The notes below the pieces were generated by a model. That model was not told the DNA's origin. It ran no database searches and was given only the letters and a program-made list of their open reading frames with translations. From contig NZ_BEWW01000283.1 in assembly GCF_002933955.1 (NCBI RefSeq), positions 1 to 64,000 on the forward strand: DNA of 64,000 nucleotides, given 5' to 3'. Origin of the DNA: Prevotella sp. MGM2. Lineage in GTDB: Bacteria; Bacteroidota; Bacteroidia; Bacteroidales; Bacteroidaceae. Positions 16,005-24,011 of the stretch are shown here, piece by piece. A program made the translations under genes and the position numbers. The first letter of the stretch is position 1. Every line of letters starts with the position of its first letter.

Positions 16005-16724
16005 TTAAGTATGTTTGCTCCAACCATAAGAAGGAAAAATCTGAACAGAACCGTTGGTCTTATAACCTGTTTCGGGCCATCCGTGAAAAACTATGCCCCC
16101 ATTAATTTTGGGGGTTCCGTTAAGATATTCACAGAATGCAAACTCATTATAAGACGAATGGTAAGTAACCTGGATATAATGGTCAGCACCAAGCTTTATA
16201 CGTTGACGTAAGCCTTTTAAGGCTTTAAGTAGTGAATTATCGCCATGAGCTTGACAGTCGTGGATTAACTCTTTCAGTTTGGAAAGAGAAATACCGGAAA
16301 GTATGACTGTCATACGGGTATCATCTGGAAGTCCACCATTTTTGGCAGTCCATTCGTTAACAACTGGCAGTGTAATGTCACGTATGATTTCACAAGCTTG
16401 TTTCTTTGACACTTGATTGATGTCATCAACAGTGATTAAGAACACCCTATCATTATTCAAAGGCTCCAGATAACCTGAGAACCCATCATCTCCCTGAGCA
16501 TATCTGTATCGTACATCTTCTCTTTCAAAGAAGGAATTGCGAAACGCTCCTAACTGTAAGAGGTTTGTATGTGATTTCCCGACTATCCAAATCATCGGGA
16601 ACTGTTCGGTGGCTGCTTGCTCAATGTATGGGCGGTCGTAGTTTTCAAAGTCCGTTTTGAAACTGGTCATAACATCAGCCACAATGTTACGCATGGTCTG
16701 AATTATCTTAGCAGTGTTAAGCAT
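16005..16724 (-). CDS. Hypothetical protein, 239 aa (possible DUF4120-like C-terminus)
   Basis: Starts MLNTAKIIQTMRNIVADVM; the ATG overlaps the upstream TAA. The C-terminal segment GGIVFHGWPETG and the terminal GWSKHT resemble the C-terminal pattern I associate with DUF4120 proteins of Bacteroidales elements. This is a memory-based match and should be treated as tentative. No catalytic motif recognised. Confidence 0.7.
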   Translation of the reverse strand: MLNTAKIIQTMRNIVADVMTSFKTDFENYDRPYIEQAATEQFPMIWIVGKSHTNLLQLGAFRNSFFEREDVRYRYAQGDDGFSGYLEPLNNDRVFLITVDDINQVSKKQACEIIRDITLPVVNEWTAKNGGLPDDTRMTVILSGISLSKLKELIHDCQAHGDNSLLKALKGLRQRIKLGADHYIQVTYHSSYNEFAFCEYLNGTPKINGGIVFHGWPETGYKTNGSVQIFPSYGWSKHT

Positions 16725-16960
16725 TATCCGAATGAGGTTATGTTGTTGTCTTTATGTTCCTTGTCAAGCAGTTTTTGGATGCGGGCAGAGCGTTTGTCAT
16801 GCCACTTCCTATAAGTTTTGGTCTCAATGCCGAAATGAGGTTTGAGGATGTTCCGGCTCACTTTGAGCCAGACCTTACGGTTGAAAAGAACGATGAGCGA
16901 GAGGATACCGAGCACAATGGTCAGTATGGCATTGAGAATTTCGATTGATGTCTGTTTCAT
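16724..16960 (-). CDS. Small single-span membrane protein, 78 aa
   Basis: The first ATG in frame gives MKQTSIEIL, then one hydrophobic helix (ILTIVLGILSLIVLF), then a highly basic cytoplasmic-type tail. An upstream non-ATG extension would run through a terminator-like hairpin (17032-17064) and is rejected. Function unknown; an inner-membrane anchor or exclusion role is speculative. Confidence 0.65.
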   Translation of the reverse strand: MKQTSIEILNAILTIVLGILSLIVLFNRKVWLKVSRNILKPHFGIETKTYRKWHDKRSARIQKLLDKEHKDNNITSFG

Positions 16961-17031
16961 TTGTGAGTCCGTTTTTTGTTTATTAGAAGTTTGATTGCTC
17001 AGAAATTTACTAATGGATGTTAATAATTGAT

Positions 17032-17064
17032 AAAGGGCAATGTTCTGGGCAGACACTGCCCTTT
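17032..17064 (-). terminator. Hairpin between 17082 gene and membrane-protein gene
   Basis: An 8-bp stem (AAAGGGCA/TGCCCTTT) with a 17-nt loop sits downstream of the 17082-17612 gene on its own strand. There is no long T-run, so it may be a partial terminator or an RNA processing/stability hairpin. Confidence 0.5.
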
Positions 17065-17081
17065 ATGCTCATCCAATTCAT

Positions 17082-17612
17082 TCATGCAGCCTTAGTGATT
17101 TTTAAGCCGAGAGCCTTAGCACATCCTTCCACGTTAGCAGTTTTGATGACCCAGCCTTCGCCACCGGTCAGATGGCTATTGAATACACCTTTGAACTGGT
17201 CTTTGAGGACTTTACGAAGCGGTTTGGTGTTGCCACGAAGTACCCAGCAGCGGTCGTTGTACTTCTCGAAAGTAAGCCCCAGCTCCTTGATTGCCTTGAT
17301 ATCCGTGATAGAGATAAGAGTGTCGGTGTCCTTGTCGGGCTTGGTTTTTGCAGTGGTCTTGACAGGTTCGGCTTGCTTTTTCACAGCTTCCTTTGTCTTG
17401 ACGGTCTTTTCCTTTTGAGATTTTGCCTCCGTTTTAGTGGTTGTTACTTCAACCACTACGCCGGTATGACCAGAAGTGATTTCTTTGATACGGGCATCGT
17501 AAGCAGTTTTTACCTGACCACAGATGTTGTTGGCAATAGCCTTCAGTTCTTCAACTGTATCATATTTTGCGAATACGCTTGCGAAATTGCATTTTACTTC
17601 GAGATTAGCCAT
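17082..17612 (-). CDS. Hypothetical protein with GGxGWVI-type C-terminal domain, 176 aa
   Basis: The N-terminal helical region (1-45) is followed by a K/T/E-rich linker (50-100). The C-terminal about 55 residues read NTKPLRKVLKDQF, then FNSHLTGGEGWVI. Similar short domains (TKP-K-LK-LGG-F-N--L-GG-GW) occur in assorted virus and mobile-element proteins; their function is unknown to me. Abundant Lys suggests nucleic-acid association. Confidence 0.75.
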   Translation of the reverse strand: MANLEVKCNFASVFAKYDTVEELKAIANNICGQVKTAYDARIKEITSGHTGVVVEVTTTKTEAKSQKEKTVKTKEAVKKQAEPVKTTAKTKPDKDTDTLISITDIKAIKELGLTFEKYNDRCWVLRGNTKPLRKVLKDQFKGVFNSHLTGGEGWVIKTANVEGCAKALGLKITKAA

Positions 17613-17690
17613 ATTGATAATTTTGATGTGTTATACAAAAGTGGTCGGCACCACTAAAGGCACCGACCACAGTTTTTTGATAGACGGGAT

Positions 17691-17858
17691 TTAATCCCAA
17701 TCTGTTGGATAGAATGAATCGAGTATATCTTCGATTTCTTCGATTTGACCAGTGAGATAATTTATCTCATCGTCATCGTCTGACTGTTGCAGTTCTGCTT
17801 CAAGTCGGTCGCGCTCTTCCTCCAGCTCTTCAACCGACATGTTTTCATAATTTGCCAT
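17691..17858 (-). CDS. Small acidic coiled-coil protein, 55 aa
   Basis: ATG at 17856-17858 gives MANYENMSVEELEEERDRLE, and the ORF ends SFYPTDWD. A short, strongly acidic amphipathic helix with a heptad-like Leu/Ile pattern. It fits neatly between its neighbours. Unrecognised. Confidence 0.62.
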   Translation of the reverse strand: MANYENMSVEELEEERDRLEAELQQSDDDDEINYLTGQIEEIEDILDSFYPTDWD

Positions 17859-17884
17859 ACGTTGATTCCCGCTCCTTACGGGTG

Positions 17885-18190
17885 TTAGTGTAGAATTATT
17901 CGTTTACGGTTAGTTTTCTTGTTGACCACCATAGCAAGGTGGCATTTTGCACCATGCTTCTGACAGAGGTTATATGATTCCACTACATGACGGGATGCCT
18001 GGATAAGCTCACCACCGTAGAGAAAGTAATACTTTATAACTTTCTTGCCCTTGGAATTGGTGGTTTCGTCAGTGACGATTTTGTTGATTTCAGTGTTGTT
18101 GACGGCGATTGTGTCATTTTTGACTTCGCTTTGGGCATACGCTCCGATTGCCGCTAACATCAGAGCAAATGAGAGAATATATCTTTTCAT
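17885..18190 (-). CDS. Secreted/periplasmic small protein, 101 aa
   Basis: An N-terminal signal peptide is evident: MKR, a hydrophobic core (YILSFALMLAAIG), then an AYA-Q cleavage site typical of Bacteroidetes. The mature about 80 residues contain two Cys (LCQKHGAKC), possibly a disulphide. Adjacent to a lipoprotein gene, so both probably alter the host envelope. A superinfection-exclusion role is inference. Confidence 0.72.
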   Translation of the reverse strand: MKRYILSFALMLAAIGAYAQSEVKNDTIAVNNTEINKIVTDETTNSKGKKVIKYYFLYGGELIQASRHVVESYNLCQKHGAKCHLAMVVNKKTNRKRIILH

Positions 18191-18202
18191 TGTTCAGGAG
18201 TT

Positions 18203-18625
18203 TTAGAGTTTTGCACTTGCGGCAGCCATCTCAAATTCAGGCTCCGGCATAAAGGTGTACACTTCCACACCGTCAAAGCTGTAATCGTCATTCAACACAA
18301 GGCTACCGACCATCTCACGTTTTTCTTTGATAGCTTTTTGCACAGCCTGATAGGTTTCAAGGTCAACACAGATTTCCACGTTGCACATGTTTGCGTCCGG
18401 ATCGTCATAGAGCAGACAGAAAGCATCGTCATACTCATATTCCTCTACCACATATTCAGCAGAGAAGAACATACCGCTTACAGGACGATTTTCGGAAGTG
18501 TACTCCAAAATGGTGTCAACCGGTTCAACTTTGTTGTATTTGATACATGAAGCGGCGGCAGCACAGCCAACGCCACAGAAAGCCGCTGCAAGAGCGATAA
18601 CACAGAGTTTAAGAAGTGATTTCAT
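18203..18625 (-). CDS. Putative lipoprotein, 140 aa
   Basis: MKSLLKLCVIALAAAFCGVG is followed by CAAAAS: a signal peptide with candidate lipobox cysteines (FCGVGC), so likely a lipoprotein or exported protein. The mature region is acidic. The ATG overlaps the stop of the 38-aa ORF upstream. Envelope-directed gene of the early-type module. Confidence 0.7.
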   Translation of the reverse strand: MKSLLKLCVIALAAAFCGVGCAAAASCIKYNKVEPVDTILEYTSENRPVSGMFFSAEYVVEEYEYDDAFCLLYDDPDANMCNVEICVDLETYQAVQKAIKEKREMVGSLVLNDDYSFDGVEVYTFMPEPEFEMAAASAKL

Positions 18626-18738
18626 TTTTTGAAGTTTTTAGAAGAGTTGATAAAGTTGATGTAATTGCCTCCTGAGCAGGTAGCCACTCTAACGGCTACA
18701 TGAGGGCGTCCACAGAGATAGTAAACTGTCGTTTTCAT
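18622..18738 (-). CDS. Possible 38-aa ORF
   Basis: ATG at 18736-18738, beginning MKTTVYYLCGRPHVAVRVAT. Its TGA overlaps the lipoprotein ATG (18622-18625), the same coupling seen elsewhere in this operon. Too short to be certain. Confidence 0.4.
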   Translation of the reverse strand: MKTTVYYLCGRPHVAVRVATCSGGNYINFINSSKNFKK

Positions 18739-18763
18739 TGGTGATGATTTTATGAAGTGAATA

Positions 18764-19255
18764 TTATTTTTCCATACGGATAGAGTTTGCAATGCGAGTT
18801 GACAACCCCATTTTGGGAGCGTGTTTGCGAGACGGTCTGCGCCCCTGAGCCACTTTGAAAAGCTCATTTGCGCCCATTTCCCAGACGGTTTTAGAAGTAT
18901 CGCGGCGCTCAAAATCAGACATTGCTTGTACAGTAGTTTTGCCGTTTGAGGCATGAAGCACCGTAACACGTTTGCCCTCGATAACATAGTGAGCACGAAA
19001 ACGCAGCTCCGCTTGAAACTGTGCGGCTACATGGTTCCGTTGTTCAGCCATGCGCCCGGCAATTCCCCACACGTTACCGATACGACCCAGCACCACTTTG
19101 CGCCGGTGGATGCTGCATTTGCCGATATATTCTATTTCCTCTTGTTTGAAGTTTTCGGCATTGATATGCGCCTCACTCAAACGTAAAAGCCCAACACCAT
19201 AGGCGTCGAGCTTAGATTTGGGCATAGATGTCCCTTTGAATGTTTTTGTTGCCAT
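18764..19255 (-). CDS. Hypothetical basic protein, 163 aa
   Basis: Starts MATKTFKGTSMPKSKLDAYG. Basic with many Arg/His. Noticeably more GC-rich than the genes at 1-16 kb. No domain recognised. A DNA/RNA-binding role would fit the charge, but this is inference. Confidence 0.7.
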   Translation of the reverse strand: MATKTFKGTSMPKSKLDAYGVGLLRLSEAHINAENFKQEEIEYIGKCSIHRRKVVLGRIGNVWGIAGRMAEQRNHVAAQFQAELRFRAHYVIEGKRVTVLHASNGKTTVQAMSDFERRDTSKTVWEMGANELFKVAQGRRPSRKHAPKMGLSTRIANSIRMEK

Positions 19256-19274
19256 TGCTTAAATGTTTGTTAGT

Positions 19275-19340
19275 TGACGCTTAGGGGACTCGAACCCATT
19301 GCACACCAAGAGTGTTTGCAACCACTCCGTATGTTGCGCC
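19275..19340 (-). tRNA. tRNA-like element (probably degenerate)
   Basis: On the minus strand the sequence contains a perfect eukaryotic-style B-box/T-loop word (GGTTCGAGTCC) within a GGG/CCC T-stem. A 3' segment AAGCGTC pairs with the 5' GGCGC (5 bp including G-U), and a central hairpin has loop CTCTTGG, which would read as anticodon CUU. It is only 66 nt, with mismatches in the acceptor and anticodon stems and almost no variable loop, so it is not a standard tRNA. It may be a decayed phage tRNA or a tRNA mimic. Confidence 0.3.
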
Positions 19341-19630
19341 AAAAAATCGCGGTTAATCAATCACATTTGAATCCTGTCCGCATAAATCAAATGCGTCCTC
19401 ATTGTACTCCAATTCAGCTACAATTCGGATAAAAAGCCGGGAACATTGCAGGCTGCTCCTCATAATACTGCACCAATCGTGAATAACTTACGACTGCGAT
19501 TGTCAGTCAGCCGGCTCACTTTATAAATAACTGATATTCGTGAGTCTAACATCAGTTGTAATATAGTGAGTGAGGGGGTACACAACACCCCCTATATCCG
19601 CGTTCACGGATTGCACCCTTGCAAGAGGTT
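19341..19630. other. Structured intergenic region, no gene
   Basis: Together with the tRNA-like element this is about 370 nt without a gene. Visible inverted repeats: CAATCG/CGATTG near 19472-19500, an imperfect AACTGAT/ATCAGTT arm pair near 19529-19557, and GGGGGT/ACCCCC near 19573-19591. No ORF. It may hold regulatory RNA or a promoter for the leftward operon; nothing decisive is seen. Confidence 0.45.
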
Positions 19631-20245
19631 TTAGAAATAAACCTCATCTTTGTTGACGTTCACGATTTCACGGACTTCCTGCCCGTTTTCATCTTCGACC
19701 ACACGGATGACGCAAAGTTCATCCAGTTCTTCCCAGTTCAGTTCACTTTCGACACTGCGGTCATTGTACTTTTTGTAGTCGCGCCCCTGCTTCAAGCCGC
19801 GCAGGATGATTGCGACAGTCCATTTGTCATCCGCGATTTCGGACAGCATGAAGCGAGTTACGCACTTGCCGTCTATCTTTGCCGTCTCTTCCGGCGTAAA
19901 GACACGATACACCGTGCCATCTTCATCTTTGTACTTCGCCGGCACGTTCTTGAACACGCACATTTTGCCTGCTTCTGTCTGCATAGACGTATTCCATCCT
20001 TTGCGGATAGTTCCGGGGGTATAGCCCTTTTTCGTGACTTTACCCGATTTGTTGGTAGTGGTGAAGCGTTCCACGCCCATTGCGCTCATCCACGCTTCGA
20101 CGGTCATGCCCTCACATGAGGACAGTTTTTGGGTGTAGAGGTTCTCGAAGGTGCGGAGTACCTGCGTGAGTTGTGAGGTTGCGTTGATGATTTCACGTGA
20201 ACCTGCGTTAACCTGTTTTGCGTTAAGAGTTACAGAAGTTGCCAT
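19631..20245 (-). CDS. Hypothetical protein, about 204 aa
   Basis: The first ATG in frame that suits the layout gives MATSVTLNAKQVNAGSREI; an earlier non-ATG start adds 26 unlikely residues. A helical N-terminal region is followed by a mixed, charged C-terminal domain (AIILRGLKQGRDYKKY, acidic end). First gene of the long leftward operon next to the gene-poor control region. GC-rich compared with most of the module. Unrecognised. Confidence 0.72.
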   Translation of the reverse strand: MATSVTLNAKQVNAGSREIINATSQLTQVLRTFENLYTQKLSSCEGMTVEAWMSAMGVERFTTTNKSGKVTKKGYTPGTIRKGWNTSMQTEAGKMCVFKNVPAKYKDEDGTVYRVFTPEETAKIDGKCVTRFMLSEIADDKWTVAIILRGLKQGRDYKKYNDRSVESELNWEELDELCVIRVVEDENGQEVREIVNVNKDEVYF

Positions 20246-21307
20246 GATGGTATAGTGACCCCACACGGGAGCGGTCACAACTGCTTTAAGTTTATACATA
20301 GTGGGTACGGGGACGCATTGCAATCCCCTGCGCCGCTTTTGTGTACGGACTTACCCTATAGAGTGTTATTTGATTTTTGTACTTTCCAGACGGGTACAGC
20401 TTGTGCTCCTGCCCCAGATAGACACGCCCACAAAGGGGTAACGTCAGTGCGCTTTTCAGGCTGCCTTGCCTGCTTTTTATGCGCAACGTATTTGCACATT
20501 CTATCTGTTTTTGCGCCTAATGCTACCTATATGAGTCATTTCACCCTACATGATAGGCAAAGGTTTCCCCCGAATGGTCGCATCACGCCACTCTTCCCCC
20601 GTGCGCAGGGGCTGCATCGCTTTATACGCCCGCACTATTGCGGTTTTTACCCACACGATACAATTTTGTTGCATAATCTTTGAAACGGTTTGTTACTTCG
20701 ATACTTTACACACTTTTCACCTGTAAGCGCAATTCATGGAACTGCAAAGGATAAAGCGAAAATTTGCTAAATTTTCCGCACTCATGGAGTCACGGGATTT
20801 CACTTTTCACACCTATTGCCAAAAGCAACTAAGCACCAATATGTCAAGGTTCGCTTGCAAGTTTTTGAGAGGTTCGGGAGCTAATCCGTTTCTCAAATCT
20901 TACACCACAATATTGCAGTGGTCAGTGGACGGTTACAACACTTTCTGCAAAAAATTTTTTGAGATAGTCCATCTTTTATATCTATTAAGGTGTAAAGCAG
21001 TTTTCAAGAGTGTAAATAGTTGATTATTAAGTAAATAAGAAAATGATTTTTTCTTGAAAAATTTTTTGAGATACCCGAAAATTTATGTTTGAGAAGGTGC
21101 TAAAAATGGATGAGGGTATTTTGGAGTGTTAAAAATATGTTAAAAGGTGGAGTTTCACATATATAAAAAGATGTTTCACTTTTGAAAATAGTAAAACAAA
21201 AAATTACAATTTTAAGTAAAACAGTGAAAAACATGCACTTAGATTACTTAAGCAAAGATTAAACACTTTTTAACACATGAAGTCAAAAAATAGTGCAAAA
21301 ATTAGAC

Positions 21308-21332
21308 GTTTCACTTATTGTAAAAGTGAAAC
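21308..21332. promoter_or_regulatory. GTTTCACTT palindrome, candidate operator
   Basis: A near-perfect inverted repeat: GTTTCACTTA, a short spacer, then AAAAGTGAAAC. Half-sites also occur close by at 21152-21160 and 21173-21183. The same word recurs around the recombinase and before the late region, so a common DNA-binding protein is likely (inference). Confidence 0.6.
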
Positions 21333-22200
21333 AAAAACAAGCTCAAAATATGGCTAACTATCTGAAAATAAATAAAAAACCGGGGTGGGTGGTCTCCTTG
21401 CTCTTAAAGGCGTATGTAAATTTTTTCCGATTTTCAAATTTCGATTTTGGTTCACTTTTATATATAAGAGTTACAGCCATCTCAGCCCCACAAAACACCC
21501 TGAGATCACTACAATTTAGGGATTCCAATCACGTTCTCCCAGCTTATTTTACCCTCAACCAATCTATTTGCCTGAATATCCAGTAATTAAACCAAATTTG
21601 CCCATTCAACCCCAAATCTCGCCCCCAACCACTCCAGCCCCACCAAAATCAAAACCCTCTAAAATGCCCTTATTTTAGCGATTCAATTCCTCAGATGATA
21701 AATTACACATCTGAAGAGCTTGCGTCGATTGTAGCGCATCTGAGAGGGTAAATTTAAGGTGTTTGCAATATTCTTCACATCCCAACTTTTATCTTCCTGA
21801 CTTGGCACCATCATTTTTCTTTCCTGGCACACCAGAAAATCCCTAAAACAGCTTGCCCAAATTTTTCCGGAGGTGATTTTTCAAAACAGTTTTTCGGTCT
21901 GGGCGCATCGACGGCGGCGATCCGGGGCGGCGGGGCGCGCGGCATTATTTATAAGAATGTTTTTGAAAAATTAAAAAAGAAATAATTCTAAACCTTCTTC
22001 CACTCCCTCCACTCCTTCCACCACACGCAACCTTCACGCATCAAGTTTTGATAAAATTGCTGAGATGTGAACTACGCTGCTATAAAATATTTCTAAACAG
22101 TTAATCCAAAAGTGGACTAAACAGTCTTTGTTTAATTTACTGGGAATGGAAGCTACATTGCTAAGAAGTTCTAAGCAGGCTCTTCGCGCTCGCGTGCGCG

Positions 22201-22261
22201 CCCCCTTTCGAGCGAGATTCTTCTTCGACTTTAGGAGAAGAAGAACGAGTGAGAAAGGGGG
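22201..22261 (+). other. Large hairpin followed by pyrimidine tract
   Basis: Outer stem CCCCCTTTC/GAAAGGGGG (22201-22209 with 22253-22261) and an inner stem of ATTCTTCTTC type pairing with GAGAAGAAGAA. It is followed on the plus strand by about 80 nt of T/C-rich sequence. It resembles an oversized intrinsic terminator for rightward transcription or a structured origin element. Confidence 0.55.
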
Positions 22262-22524
22262 ATATTCTTTCTTCTTTTTTTCTTTTATTTATTTTCTTTT
22301 TTCTTTTTTACTGAAAGCTTTTTTCTTTTTTCGTTTTTTCTTTTCTTTGTTTCGTCTTTCTTGCTCCGGCGGCTATGCCCAAAAGCCAAAAAAATATGCC
22401 GAACTTCTCAGCCCGGCACATCGTCTAACCTTTAACTAAAATCTGAATTTATTTCTATGAAACAAAAAATCACTTTTTCTCTCTTCTCATAATAGTTCGG
22501 CTCCTCCAAAACTATTCTCGCAGA

Positions 22525-22689
22525 TTATTTGCGAAGTCGCTTTTTCGCTCTGCGCTCTTGTCTGGATGTCTTTTTATGGTTCTCTTCAGGTGCCAGGATT
22601 GCATATTGTTTGGGAAGTTCCGGCACTGATTCTTTGGGATGAAATGGCGTTACCATCATCATTGCGCTAATCAGCAGTTGACTTATCAT
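22525..22689 (-). CDS. Hypothetical small protein, about 54 aa
   Basis: Ends in a highly basic tail (KKTSRQERRAKKRLRK). The start is uncertain: ATG at 22689 overlaps the upstream gene by 23 nt, and ATG at 22662 (MMMVTPFHPKES) follows it by 4 nt. A small basic protein; function unknown. Confidence 0.5.
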   Translation of the reverse strand: MISQLLISAMMMVTPFHPKESVPELPKQYAILAPEENHKKTSRQERRAKKRLRK

Positions 22690-22924
22690 AATTCTCTTCG
22701 ATTGGTTTAGCTGGCAGCCATGAGAACTGCCATTTATGATTATTAGGAGTTTTCTGAACGATTTTCTGGAAATCAAGTGAGACTGCATTGAAGAAGTTCA
22801 CCTTAGCAAACTTGTGATGACAGCCATCATCAGTGAAGCAATGAATGTAGATGGTATCTCCTTGCTCCGGATATTTTGCAAACGATCTCCAGGTTAATGA
22901 CATCAAGTAGTCTTTGAAAGTCAT
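22667..22924 (-). CDS. Hypothetical protein, 85 aa
   Basis: Starts MTFKDYLMSLTWRSFAKYPE. Beta-rich with paired Cys/His (IHCFTDDGCHHKF) that might bind metal. Starts 1 nt after the stop of the upstream gene, so it is part of a four-gene leftward operon headed by 23844. Unrecognised. Confidence 0.65.
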   Translation of the reverse strand: MTFKDYLMSLTWRSFAKYPEQGDTIYIHCFTDDGCHHKFAKVNFFNAVSLDFQKIVQKTPNNHKWQFSWLPAKPIEENYDKSTAD

Positions 22925-22925
22925 A

Positions 22926-23249
22926 TCAAATGATGAACTTATGATCGGGTACCACCAACCCCTTAGACGGCTTCCAGCCTTTTTCGACTTTCAGTTTCTG
23001 GAATTTTTCAATCAAGTCCACCATCACATCATCTTTGACATAACCCAGATGAAGATAAATACATCCGTCGATGTTACGACAGTCTTTGATTGTTTTTGCT
23101 GGGATTTTCATCACCATTTTTCCACCTTCATTGCAAGGCTGGAAATCATAATCAGATAACTTGGAATCTAATGCCACGACAGTAACATTGCCAAATTTCT
23201 GATATTCAAAATGAATCGGTCTGCTCATTGTATTGGTTTTGAATGACAC
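22926..23249 (-). CDS. Hypothetical protein, 107 aa
   Basis: Starts MSFKTNTMSRPIHFEYQKFG; an internal ATG (MSRPIHFEYQ) seven residues on is an alternative start. A small alpha/beta protein with a Lys-rich C-terminus. It lies 13 nt downstream of the winged-helix gene. Unrecognised. Confidence 0.68.
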   Translation of the reverse strand: MSFKTNTMSRPIHFEYQKFGNVTVVALDSKLSDYDFQPCNEGGKMVMKIPAKTIKDCRNIDGCIYLHLGYVKDDVMVDLIEKFQKLKVEKGWKPSKGLVVPDHKFII

Positions 23250-23262
23250 TGATTTTTATCAA

Positions 23263-23844
23263 TTAATCATACTCTTCTTCCTCAGCCGGATCATGGTCGG
23301 GTTCAAGTACCTGATAGTCGTATGCGCCCTTAATGTCATCTTTAGTGAGATTCAGAATATTGATTTTACGTGTAGCTTTACGGATCCTGGCGTAGATACC
23401 AGGATCTTCGTTTTCTACGAGATCATTCAGATGTTGAATGGCTGGATAGTTTAATGTCCTGATCCTGCCTCCACCCCTTTTACCATCTGGTGTTTCCAAT
23501 AGCAATCCAATCTTACGGAGTGAATAAAGACAAGCACTGAGAGTGGGAATGGAGATTTTGATTTTGATTGCCAGTTCTTTTACGGACAGTGAGCAATCGC
23601 CGGTTTCATTGGTTTCCTCCAAAATAGTGGCAAGCACCATCAGTTCATTCCGGCTTAAAAAGTATATCAGGACTTTAGGAATGGGTAGAACCATCCCATT
23701 GAACACTTCCTCAGTTTCAACAGTGGCAAGTACCTGATATTTGACCTTGGGCAATGTAATGCCTCCCCGTAACTGTTTAGGGTCAAGCGTGATTACAATA
23801 GGTTCTGGTTGTGGGAGCTTTGCTCTTTGCGGTATTCGCTTCAT
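23263..23844 (-). CDS. Winged-helix DNA-binding protein
   Basis: 193 residues. The central segment from about residue 70 (LSRNELMVLATILEETN, then LSVKELAIKIKISIPTLSACL, LRKIGLLLETPDGKR) has the pattern of a helix-turn-helix with wing, as in MarR/replication-protein-like folds. The C-terminal tail is acidic (DPAEEEEYD). It heads a short leftward operon beside the gene-poor control region, so a regulator or replication-initiation accessory role is plausible. It is also a candidate for the GTTTCACTTT-binding protein (inference). Confidence 0.7.
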   Translation of the reverse strand: MKRIPQRAKLPQPEPIVITLDPKQLRGGITLPKVKYQVLATVETEEVFNGMVLPIPKVLIYFLSRNELMVLATILEETNETGDCSLSVKELAIKIKISIPTLSACLYSLRKIGLLLETPDGKRGGGRIRTLNYPAIQHLNDLVENEDPGIYARIRKATRKINILNLTKDDIKGAYDYQVLEPDHDPAEEEEYD

Positions 23845-23981
23845 GTTATGCGGTATTCATAACACTGCTTTCATCACGTTAGGATTGTATCATCCTCATT
23901 TACTGAAAACAAAGTTACTTAATAATTTAAGTTTGCCCAAAATAATGGAGCATTATTTCTATCAGTTTTAATTTTTAATAG

Positions 23982-23989
23982 TAACTTTG
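23982..23989 (+). promoter_or_regulatory. TAnnTTTG-type -7 box
   Basis: TAACTTTG lies 22 nt before the ATG of the 24012 gene and matches the Bacteroidetes -7 consensus TAnnTTTG. The upstream -33 TTTG is not clear, so this is a partial promoter match. Confidence 0.45.
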
Positions 23990-24011
23990 CAAGTTATAAT
24001 GTTTCCCAGCG

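Larger units (their letters stand above)
20246..22524. other. Gene-poor AT-rich control region (possible origin or regulatory hub)
   Basis: About 2.3 kb without a convincing gene. 20.3-20.7 kb is mixed in composition. 20.7-21.4 kb is very AT-rich with several GTTTCACTTT-type sites and poly-A/T tracts. 21.6-22.1 kb is C/A-skewed on the plus strand. 22.2-22.4 kb holds a large hairpin and a long pyrimidine tract. It lies at the head of the leftward operon. Replication origin, promoter region or attachment site are all possible; no iteron array was identified. Confidence 0.5.

Noticed and set aside
16961-17056. An upstream extension of the small membrane protein
   Set aside because: Needs a GTG start within a terminator-like hairpin; the first ATG (16960) immediately precedes the membrane helix.
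19518-19543. A sequence resembling the RT-array box (ACTTTAT followed by CTGATAT)
   Set aside because: It is only a partial match, lies inside a different inverted repeat, and is not repeated; treated as chance.
20736-21586. Two rightward reading frames of about 95 codons in the AT-rich control region
   Set aside because: They cross operator-like repeats and poly-A/T tracts, lack plausible leaders and have low-complexity, Phe/Lys-rich translations.
22128-22439. A 103-codon Phe/Arg-rich reading frame
   Set aside because: It is the translation of the large hairpin and the following pyrimidine tract (runs of Phe), not a protein-like sequence.
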